From Anadara kagoshimensis (Eukaryota > Mollusca > Bivalvia > Arcoida > Arcidae), in the NCBI GenBank assembly GCA_021292105.1, contig JACFYK010000033.1, positions 150,449 through 214,448 of the forward strand: DNA of 64,000 nt, in the 5' to 3' direction. A model generated the notes under the pieces. The model saw only the letters and a list, made by a program, of their open reading frames with translations. It was not told the DNA's origin and did no database searches. Positions 46,985-56,249 of the stretch are shown piece after piece; the first letter of the stretch is position 1; each line of letters opens with the position of its first letter. Both the position numbers and the translations under genes were made by a program.

Positions 46985-48345
46985 ACTGACATATCCCACC
47001 AAAAAAGGCGTCTCTTGGGTTAAGTCTCTAACATGCGAATAATTATTAAAGGAATCTTTTAAGTTTGAATCATTTTTCATTTGTTAGTTAAATTGACATT
47101 CCCAAATAGATACATATATAAAACCATCATTTTCTAATTCCTTTTGTCTCTCAATAGTTTTAGTATATACATTGTTAAGATGAAACTTGTTTTTTTCATT
47201 CACACATTGAGGATGTGCAAGAAATTTACATCCTAAAAATTCAAAAACGTTACCTTTATGTTCGTCCTCTACATTAGGAGGAGCATAACCATCACATCTG
47301 TAGTTTTTGTATCTATATTCAGATCTATTACCGGCATGTTGTATTTTAAGATTTGTATCTCTATACATCAAATAATCTAACCAACAAAGTGAAATTTTAG
47401 AATATTGGGGTTTACAACTCATACCATAATTTGGAACTAAAGGTATAGTATATGGTTTTAAAAATAAATGTTTATAAATAGCCATACATGTTGAAGCCAC
47501 TGTACAAAATTTCAATGGATCAATACATTCATTATTGTTATTTTTTGTAATTTCCATAATAAAATTTCTGTATTTCAACATTCTTAATCTTAATAAAGAC
47601 ACACCAGTAATACAATAAGCTATAAGTTCATTTTTTTATGATTGTATACTACATGTTAAGTTTTTGTTCTTCATACCATTCACAAAATCCATTGCGTACA
47701 TCCTCAGTCATAATATTTTTCATCTGGTATATCTCCTACATAATTTTGATTTGTCCAGGTATTGAATAAATGAGGAAAGAAACCTTTGTGTGCTTTAGTT
47801 ATTTCAAACATATCACTAAATTTGCGTAATGGTGTATTTATGTGATTGTAAGAACATATAAATTTCATTGAAATTTAGATACAAAAATCTCAAATATTTT
47901 TCCACCCTTTTAAATAACCTTAGGTAAAATACTATTAGATACTAAATAATTCAAGGTAAATGTAAAATCAAACCTGAACCATTAAGAGCTACAACTGTAT
48001 ACCCTTTGTTTTCTTTCAAAAATAACCATTCACAAAAATCATTTTTAACAGTTGTGTCCATTAAAAATAACTTGACGTATATGTAGAGAACATTCGTTAT
48101 TAATAATATCATTTTCACATTCATTGCACATTTTTGGTATAACGGCCAAATTTAAATTCATAAGTGCCCGATTCTTGTACAGTTTCAAAATAAAAAAACT
48201 ATATTTATCTGAATGTTTTGGTAGATCATCTTTCTTCAAAAAACAAATATGGTTTCCAGTAGAATAAGTAGAACAATATGAACAATAAACTTCATTACAT
48301 GCATGTTTGGACAAATCTCTCATTGAACAATTAATCACTTTTTGA
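46985..48345 (-). pseudogene. polB: Protein-primed family-B DNA polymerase, central part, broken
   Basis: Five collinear minus-strand pieces align in order with the Polinton/Maverick and adintovirus type polymerase (DNA_pol_B_2 family). 48045-48338 holds the cysteine motif NEVYCSYCSTYSTGNHICF. About 47945-48040 (another frame) holds FLKENKGYTVV. 47708-47867 holds HKGFFPHLFNTWTNQNYVGD. Then a CEWYEEQK segment near 47670. 47084-47635 holds VFEFLGCKFLAHPQC, KIQHAGNRSEYRY and FIYVSIWECQF. A last piece near 47000-47030 encodes NPRDAFFGG. Exonuclease elements are degraded: the conserved Asp after the Tyr-Cys of the Exo III-like motif reads Gly (AYCITGV). The catalytic palm Asp motifs downstream are not present, so the enzyme is dead and its C-terminal half is missing. 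The N-terminus lies on the other strand at 49866-50264. Confidence 0.8.
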
Positions 48346-48888
48346 CATAAAAGTACATAATTTTAATCGATCACAAATACTTTTAGATTATTTCTTGTGC
48401 ACGTTGTCGTACGCTCTAACTTGATGTATAATATTCCTTATTTATCGTTGAAAGATATATTGGTAAAAGGTAACACCCTATCATACTGATTTGTATTTTA
48501 CCTTCTGATATTATAACACACCTCCTATATGAGTATTTATAAGTATAGGTATGTTTGAAATCTCTATCACAAAATTGCTAATGGAAAGACGACCAGCAAT
48601 TATCCCAGCAACCCCTGTAGCATACAACCCCACACCAAAATTTTTGGTTCTTACAGCTTCATTACCTAGGTGTCAACAATGTAGGAAAACATTGCCAGAT
48701 TTTATTCAAAAACATTTACAACCCAAAATTTTGACCTGGAATATTCAGGAAGTAATGGCTTGCCATTGCTATCCCTCCTTAGGGGATTATGTTTGGTTTT
48801 TGCTGAAATAAAGTCTTCACCAAAATAGCAAAATTCAGGACCATTTCATTATGGTCCACCTAAACAATCTAAATTAAGTAACCCGTGT

Positions 48889-48941
<53 letters not shown>

Positions 48942-49865
48942 TTCACCAATCAACATGTAGACTCTTTATAATTAGAGTTGATTACATTCACTTCACTCAT
49001 ATTTTGATACACAAGTCTTTTTATTGAACATTTCTTCACTATAATAACGCAAATTGAACAGAATCCCCACAAAGAAAGTTGATATTGTCCCAATCAATAT
49101 AAGAAATACTGTAATAAATTAAAATATTATGAGTTAGATTCATATACATTATCGTGTTCTTAATTGTATTTTTCATCGAATTCAAATTCAAATAAAATGT
49201 CATAATTTTGTGTTTGTACTATTTCGGAATGCAATAACCTCATAGGTATTAAGTAATCATTTCTATCCTGGCACAAACAGTCGGATTGTTTTTTAATTCT
49301 TGTATATTTATATTTCAAACAAAAATGTAATATTAAGATATAAATATGTAAAACATATTTAAAAATAAAAAGTAAAACATATTCAAACATAATGAGATTA
49401 TCTAAGTATTACTTTTAAACTCACAAGTGTTTGAAGACTCAGCCACGGCGTTCGTTCCATTCACCAAATTCTTATCCTTGCTTTATGTTAAATTGTCTGA
49501 TGTGTAGTTAAACCTGTAGTTTCAGTCCGTATGTTACTAATTGTTTTACCCTCCGTAGACAAAATTGTAGTATTTGTGATTTTTTCTTTTCAGATGACTT
49601 CTGAGTGTCACTAATTGAAATTGAAAAGGTCATACAAAGTAATTAAATGTTAGTTTTTGATAGAACATTTTACATTCATTTAGCTAACAGAAAAAGTGAG
49701 ACATAGAGTTTGTTCCTGGTGTGATGTGAAAAATAAAAAGAGTTTTTAATTTATTGAAATAAGTAGAGATGCGGTTCATTTATGTTTTGTACGTTGTATT
49801 GTTGTAGGGTTATCTTATTTGTATAAAACTAAAAAAGAACAAACAAAAATTAGAAAAAAAAACAA
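48346..49865. other. Segment between polymerase fragments, with (GT)n
   Basis: No gene recognised. A (GT)n microsatellite occupies 48893-48940. An open frame at 48551-48811 plus (86 codons) and one at 49160-49390 minus (76 codons, hydrophobic N-terminus) have no recognisable domain; the latter could be a relic of the element. The segment is probably part of the inverted block discussed under findings. Confidence 0.4.
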
Positions 49866-50264
49866 AGATATCAAATCAAAAAAGCAACTGAGTTGTTACA
49901 TGATCTGGGGTTTAACTCAGATAAACCTGTCAATTTAAATGACATTCTTCTATTTGAAAATCATTTAAATATGCAGATTAAAATGCCTTTAACAAAAGTT
50001 TATACAAAGGTGATAGCAAACAGAAAATGTTGTATTTATATTTAAGATAATCATTATAAATTAATCGTACCTAAGAAACTTCATGCTTTTTATTCAAGAT
50101 CATATTACTGTTATGAGTGTGATACACCGTATCAAAACAAATTTAGTCATGTGTTTGAAATGACCTGTAAAATATGTCAGAGATCTAAAAGTCTATGTGA
50201 ACATAATGTTTTTAATGAATGTGATGATTGTAAACGTGTCGTAAGAAATATAAATAATGAATAA
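49866..50264 (+). pseudogene. polB: Protein-primed family-B DNA polymerase, N-terminal part, inverted
   Basis: On the plus strand a degraded frame encodes KATELLHDLGFNSDKPVNLN, then MQIKMPLTKVYTKVI. After an in-frame TAA (50043-50045) follow NHYKLIVPKKLHAFYSRSYY and paired cysteine motifs (CYEC, CKIC, CDDC), ending at 50264. This order (helical N-terminus, HY-type strand, then zinc-knuckle cysteines) is that of the N-terminal domain of Polinton-type polymerases, directly upstream of the part found on the minus strand at 48345. The strand switch means an inversion separated the two. The internal stop is not in a homopolymer. Confidence 0.7.
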
Positions 50265-51188
50265 ATTTACTTAAAACAGTTGGAGTTTAGATAGGTTTCA
50301 AAAAAATTAAATTTCAATACAGTTGTTAACCAACTTTTTTTAAATTTGTCGTCTATTAAATATAAAAATGACCATCATCTTTCTTAGTATTTTTCTTTTT
50401 TCAGAAATTTTACGTTTATTGATATCTAAATTTTTCACGTGTATATATAAATGCTCTACATCAAGATTTTTCCCCGCACTTTTTAGTTGCAACCTAGATC
50501 GAGCATTTTTCTCATCAATTTATCTCAACTTTTTTTAACAAGGATTATTTTCTTATTATCTTACATTATTGATAAAATCAAGATGATAAGTTAGTAACTT
50601 TAATTTAATATTAAATGTAAATAATCACTGCATTTTTAATATAAGAAAATGTAAAACATCGTAAATAATTTGATTTAAATTTATCTATGTGTCATACAAA
50701 AATTAAAATATTAAAGTATTTTTTCTTTTGTAGAATCGATTATCAAGAACAACTATGATTAGGGTGGTACCAGCAACCTGTTCTGGTTGCAAATTAAAAA
50801 ATTCCAACTGAAAGGTGTTTAATGTGTGAGAGTGAAAATAATTAAATCAATAATTATGACTATTTACATGATGTCATTTTATATAGACAAATTTCACATT
50901 CATGTATAATACAAAAAGACTGTGATGTATTATTTAACATTGTTTGGAAAGGGGGGAGTATCAGCACCCCTGAAAAATTTTTAAAGAGTGATTATGTGAC
51001 TAATAATTGGACCCCTAGTACGGGGACTCTGATAGCGATTAAATTTTGTTTTTGTCTTACAAGAAAATATAGCGGATTTCGTATTGGAGGATAACGAGGA
51101 TTTGTTCGAGTATGGTGAGGATTCATTTGATTCTAGTAAAGATTTGGATAATGATTTTTATGTATTTTATGCCCCTTTGTCCCACAAA
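50265..51188. other. AT-rich flank with possible coding relics
   Basis: A TATATATAAATGC box-like sequence lies near 50440. Around 50765-50960 the plus strand shows scattered cysteine codons (VPATCSGCK, then LMCESENN in another frame) and may be a degraded cysteine-rich gene of the element. An acidic 43-codon frame follows a TTTTTGTCTTACAAG acceptor-like site (LEDNEDLFEYGEDSFDSSKD) and ends at 51194. None of these is firm. Confidence 0.25.
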
Positions 51189-51852
51189 CAATAGTACGAT
51201 GGCCGATAGCAGCCAGGCAAAAACGCAGCATTTTTACCATGTTTGTGTATCGCGTTCCTCTTTTATGGTACACAAATAGGACCTTTTTACTGTTTTTGTG
51301 TACCGCGTTACACTTTTACATTGTATAAAAAACGACCTTTTTACTCTTTTTGTGTCCCATTTAGCAGATAGCAGCCAGGCAAAAAAACAAAAAAAAAAAA
51401 AAATAAAAAAAAAATAATAATAATAAAATAGCATTTCTACCATTTTTGTGTATCCCGTTACTCTTTCATATGGTACACATAAACGACATTTTTACCCTTT
51501 TTGTGTACCGTTAAATTTTTCATGGTACACAAAAACGACATTTTACTGTAACGATTATTAAGCCGACAATAGCCTATACAGAGTCAGACAGGTTAATACA
51601 TATTGACCTTTACATCAGCTTAAGCAATATAGGGCAACGGGTGCAACAACACATTTTTATGTGTCGGAAGGCTATTTTCGGCTGTTTTACATTCAAAGAA
51701 AAAAAAGAGCTGTGTTCCATGGAAAAATGTAAGGCAGTACATAAAAACAGTAAAAAGGTCGTTTTTGTGTACGTTATAAAAGTGTAACGCGTTACACAAA
51801 AATTGTAAAAATACTACGTTTTTTCTGGCTGCTATCGGCCATCGTACAATAG
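51189..51852. mobile_element. 652-bp MITE-like element with 6-bp target duplication
   Basis: The body is 51195-51846. It begins TACGATGGCCGATAGCAGCC and ends with the exact complement; inverted similarity extends with mismatches for about 45 bp or more. The hexamer CAATAG lies immediately outside both ends (51189-51194 and 51847-51852). Internally there are repeated TTTTTGTGTACC/GGTACACA segments in both orientations and a poly-A/TAA tract. A second AGATAGCAGCCAGGC copy at 51365 suggests a nested or composite structure. No transposase is encoded. Confidence 0.8.
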
Positions 51853-51879
51853 ACAATTCCGGACCCAAACTTGCCCTAT

Positions 51880-52000
51880 TCTACTGCTAGTGGGCGAGAT
51901 ATAGATAGCCAGGGGCCGAGATGAGCTGTCGATTCGGCACTAATTCGTTAGCTTCGTTTCGACAGGCATGTACTGTACACGCATGCTCCATACAGAAAAG
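51880..52000. repeat. Fragment of the CTCG/CGAG-rich repeat family
   Basis: GGGCGAGATATAGATAGCCAG, GGGGCCGAGAT and TTCGACAGGCATGTACTGTA match the 3' part of the block at 6413-6720 with substitutions. Confidence 0.55.
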
Positions 52001-52185
52001 AGTGTACATGTTTGTGCGTATGTGCATGTGTGTGAAATAAACTTTCTACTTTGAATTGATCCCGACTGATTGTCGGGAATGAATCAAAATGAATCAAGTT
52101 GCCAATCAAGACATTAATCACACAAAATAAAAAAAAAAAAACTTGAAAAGAAACTAAATGTATTCACATATTCACAAACCCAAAT

Positions 52186-52503
52186 CTATTCCGTTTGGGT
52201 AGATACATCTCGGCCAATGTCATAGTTTCTAAAAGGAGTCATGATAATCACCGGGATGCCAATTTGTTCTAGTTGCAAAATAATATCAACTGGAACATTT
52301 TGGTTCGCTTTAATAAAATAACCGATGTTATCAATGAGCAAAGCCCTTGTTGTATACCCATGACGGTGCAAAAACGCAATTACGTTATATGCATCAATAT
52401 GGTGCAAAGCCATAACAAGTAAAAAAGGCATGGCGAACAATGTCAGTGAATGGCAAGCTTGAAAATGATCATGTTTAGTAACAGTCCCGTTTATATACAC
52501 TCT
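52186..52503 (-). CDS. Open frame of 104 codons, possible terminal exon
   Basis: On the minus strand an open frame runs from an AATTTTAG acceptor-like site (about 52504) to TAG at 52186. No ATG lies at its start; the first in-frame Met is well inside, so it would be an exon and not a whole gene. The middle is hydrophobic (LTLFAMPFLLVMALHH), followed by a mixed segment (YTTRALLIDNIGYFIKANQN) with protein-like composition, and the C-terminus is polar. I do not recognise the family. No clear AATAAA lies downstream. Alternatives are a transposon relic or chance. Confidence 0.3.
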   Translation of the reverse strand, partial: RVYINGTVTKHDHFQACHSLTLFAMPFLLVMALHHIDAYNVIAFLHRHGYTTRALLIDNIGYFIKANQNVPVDIILQLEQIGIPVIIMTPFRNYDIGRDVSTQTE

Positions 52504-52859
52504 AAAATTAGTGATTATGCAATATGTTTCGTTGATCGAAGGGGGGGGCCTGTCAGCACTAAGTTTTTGTCCAATCGGGCTGAATTAGCAATTTCGTAAT
52601 AATGATGGAAGTAAGTGACCTACAAACTCAACTGCCGGCACGTTTACATTGTGAATTTACATTCTTTACAAAGGTCAGCGTGTACAATATAGTAGTAGTA
52701 AATAACGCAGTATTTTGTCGTACCGTATTCACACAAGTAAATGAGTATCCTGGTAAAAATAATGTATTATGAAACAACCTAAAATAATATGTTTGAAAAT
52801 TGAGTTTGGTATCTCATAGCCTACGAAAGCGTATAGTGGAGATTGTGTAATTTTTTCTG

Positions 52860-52990
52860 CCATTGCGAATTACCTAATCAGAAATAGCGAATTAATAAAC
52901 CACCATGGCGAATTACTAATCAATCAATCTGCCATGGCGAATTAATAATCTGCGAATTAGTATTCTGCCATGGCGAGTTAGTAGTGTGTT
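52860..52990. repeat. Short GCGAATTA-type repeats
   Basis: The phrase CCATGGCGAATTA and shorter GCGAATTA variants recur six or seven times in 130 bp, an irregular minisatellite. Confidence 0.65.
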
Positions 52991-53000
52991 GACCTATTTG

Positions 53001-53005
<5 letters not shown>

Positions 53006-53062
<57 letters not shown>
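53006..53062. repeat. (GA)n microsatellite
   Basis: An uninterrupted GA run of about 57 bp. Confidence 0.95.
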
Positions 53063-53068
<6 letters not shown>

Positions 53069-53616
53069 GTGCAGCACACTACAAAGTCAAGGTCTAGGAT
53101 ATTGACTTTCTGTCGACATATAATTTAGTCAAGGATAGTTGAACTTACGTGTTATTATAAATGGTGCAGTGCCCATTAAATACATGTACTTTTCTGTACA
53201 AAAGATTCGGCTTTCAATAAACATTTAACCCTCTGGACCGAAAGATTTATAGCGCCTACTTAATTATAGATTAAAGCGAGTGTCGTTCACAGTCCAATAT
53301 CGGATACAGCGGGGCTGTTGTGAGAAAGTTTTTCAGTTCGCTTGTTATACGACTTTCCTATCATTTCCGGGCAGACCTGCTTGAAATACGAGAACTGTCT
53401 TACGCGTCTTTGTAGGTAATGGATACAGACAGCTTACATAAGACAGAAGTTACTCAACAGTCTAAACGGTTGGGTGCAGCAAGATTAGGTCACTAGAGAA
53501 AGTACGTGTCAACCATTCCTTTAAAATAACATACATGGGCTACATGGAATAATCTCAATAATTATGTAAAAAAGCTCAGAAAAAAACCATTTTTGCAAAG
53601 GAAATAAACATAATAA
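53063..53616. other. Non-coding stretch, nothing recognised
   Basis: A single AATAAA-like site and no open frame of interest. Confidence 0.4.
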
Positions 53617-53642
53617 TACACATTATAATAATAATAATAATG

Positions 53643-53687
<45 letters not shown>

Positions 53688-53750
53688 TAATAATAATGAT
53701 GATGATGATGATGATGATAATGATGATGATAATAATAATAATAATAAAAA
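53617..53750. repeat. (TAA)n/(TGA)n compound microsatellite
   Basis: A TAA run with an interior (GAT)n block. The open frames across it on the minus strand are low-complexity artefacts. Confidence 0.9.
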
Positions 53751-53756
53751 TTGAAA

Positions 53757-54640
53757 ATTTAAAAAACTCAAAAGCACTTCTACTCATGGTGGGTAACAAT
53801 CCTGTAATGTTTTGAGCACAAAAAAGGATTTTCATTTTTTGTTTCCATGGCAACGGCAGCCATATTTTGTGAAACTGTTCCCAATTTTTTGTATAAATCA
53901 ATAACACTCGATCCAAGAAGTGTTCCTATGATGTTTCACAAAAATCTGCTTGTCAGGTATTGATTAAAATGAAGTTAAATTTTTTCATACTTTATCTGTT
54001 TCCATGGCAACAGTGGCCATTTTGAAAATTTGAAAATTCAAAAGCACTTCTACTCATGGTGGGTAACAATCCTGTAAAGTTTTGAGCACAAAAAAGGATT
54101 TTCATTTTTTTGTTTCCATGGCAACGAAAGCCATATTTGTGAAAAGTTCCCAATATTTTGTATAAATCAATTACACTTGATCCAAGAAGCGTTCCTATGA
54201 TGTTTCTTAAAAATCTGCTGATCAGGTATTGAATAAAATGAAGTTAAATTTTTTCATACTCTATCTGTTTCCATGGCAACGGTGGCCATTTTGAAAATTT
54301 GAAAATTCAAAAGCACTTCTACTGATGGTGGGTTACAATCCTGTAAAGTTTTGAGCAAAAAAAATTTTAATTTTCTTTCTTTCCATGGCAACAGCGGCCA
54401 TATTTTTCAAATGACTCCGATTTTTTCAACACTTATGAATTACACTTGATGCAAGGAGTAATCGTATGAAGTTTCATAAAGATCTGCTGAGCAGATAATG
54501 AGAAAAATGAAGTTAAAGTTTTTCATACTTTCTCTATTTCCATGGGTATGGTGGCCGTTTTGAAAATTTGAAACGCAATTGCACTTCTGCTCATGGTGGG
54601 TGATAATCATGTGAAGTTCCATTTAACTTGGATCACTGGT
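53757..54640. repeat. ~269-bp tandem repeat, 3.3 units
   Basis: The marker CACTTCTACTCATGGTGGG recurs at 53775, 54045, 54313 and 54582 (spacing 270, 268, 269). Each unit also has GTTTCCATGGCAACG and GGCCATTTTGAAAATT. A related CCATGACAACG fragment lies at about 56066. Confidence 0.9.
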
Positions 54641-54676
54641 CTTCGAGAAAACGCGCGGACACTCTCAGTGGCGAAT

Positions 54677-54695
54677 AATAATAATAATAATAATA

Positions 54696-54747
<52 letters not shown>

Positions 54748-54792
54748 TAATAATAATAATAATAGAAGAAGAAGAAGAAGAAGAAGAAGAAA
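54677..54792. repeat. (TAA)n and (GAA)n microsatellite
   Basis: A long TAA run with small interruptions, then about eight AAG/GAA triplets. Confidence 0.9.
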
Positions 54793-54805
54793 TGGAGTAA
54801 AAATA

Positions 54806-54838
54806 ATAAGTCTCCAAACTTCGTTTGGGAGACTTAAC
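54806..54838. repeat. Hairpin repeat terminus
   Basis: TAAGTCTCC-AAACTTCGTTTGG-GAGACTTA is an imperfect inverted repeat. I associate this motif with the ends of a dispersed bivalve repeat. Confidence 0.6.
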
Positions 54839-54879
54839 TAGACTTTGTTTGAAGTTGCACGCAACTTCGAAAATAAGTC

Positions 54880-55990
54880 GCCCCGCTAGCCCCCAACTTT
54901 TAGTAAACGTATATGCGAGCCATATAGGAGAAATTGCTTGGGTCCAAAAATTGTTCCGGTTCAATATCGGTGCGGAGTCCACTTTTATGTGATAGATCAG
55001 TTTGTTATAGCATGGTGATCAATAATATATATGGGTTATGGGTGTTTATTTCAATAATGTTGGAGATATTGATTGGGTCCAAAAATGGTCCTGTCCAAAA
55101 TGGCTCCGGGGTCCAAAATTTCTCATATATGGATTACATATTTCATGCTGATCAAAAATATATATGGCTTATGGGAGCTTATGTGAACCATATAGAAGAA
55201 ATTAAGTGGGTCCAAAAAAGGTCCTGTTCAAAATGGGTCCGGGTTCCAAGTTTTTGTCCTATATGGATTAAATATTTCATGCTGATCAAGAATATATATG
55301 GTTTATGGGTGATAATGTCAAGCATATAGGATAAATAGATTGGGCCTAAAAAAGGGTCAGGTCCAAAATGGGTCCGGGGTCCAAATTTTTGTCATATACT
55401 GATTACATATTTCATGCTGATCAAAAATATATATGCCTTATGGATACTTATCTGAAGCATATAGGAGAAATTGATTGGGTCCAAAATTGGTCCGGTCCAA
55501 AATGGGTGCGGGGTCCAAAATTTTCTCTTATATAGATTAGACGTTTCATGCTGATCAAAAATATATATATGACTTACTGGTGATTATGTGAAGCATTTAA
55601 AAGAAATTGATTGAGAATTTAAGTGAGTCAAAAAATGGTCCGGTCCAAAATGGGTCCGGGGTCCAAAATTTTCTCATATATGGATTATATATTTCTTGCT
55701 GATCAAAAATATGTATGCCTTATGGATGCCTTTTTGAACCATATAGGAGAAATTGATTAGGTCCAAAAAGGGTCCTGTTCAAAATGGGTCCGGGATCCAA
55801 TTTTTTGTCATATATGGATTACATATTTCATGTTGATAAAGAATATATATGGTTTATGGGTGATTGTAATTATTTAAAAATTGTGATTTCTTTGGTTCAA
55901 AATTGTCCGAACCGAAATTGGTTCGAGGTCCAATATTATGTTACATTAGAATTGGCTATGTCTTACCGTTCAAGAATATATATAGTTTAT
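54880..55990. repeat. ~130-145-bp tandem repeat, about seven units
   Basis: The markers TGCTGATCAAAAATATATAT and AAAATGGGTCCGGGGTCC recur at intervals of about 128-145 bp from 55020 to 55840, increasingly diverged to the right. The 71- and 131-codon open frames here are by-products. Confidence 0.85.
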
Positions 55991-56249
55991 GAGCAGTAAT
56001 TCTAACACAAAAGTTTTATTAAAGGTTCAAAATTTCCCTAAATCGGCCAATTACACTTCGTTTTTTGTTACCATGACAACGCAGAAAGTCATGAAATGCA
56101 GAAAGCACATCTTCATGACTCCTACATTGTTGGTGTAAAGTTTGAAGTTTGTAGCGCTTGTCGTTTTTTGAGAAAAACTCTGGACAAAAATTTACGGAAG
56201 AAAAAAAATAAAACCAAGAAACAGTACAATAACAATAAGTCCCTCCCGA

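Noticed and set aside
48551-48811. 86-codon open frame as a host gene
   Set aside because: No domain, splice signal or continuation in neighbouring frames; it lies in the presumed inverted segment of the element.
53562-53916. Poly-Ile/Tyr/Leu open frames
   Set aside because: Translations of the (TAA)n/(TGA)n microsatellite.
54934-55999. Open frames of 131 and 71 codons
   Set aside because: They are products of the ~140-bp tandem repeat and have no protein-like conservation beyond the repeat.
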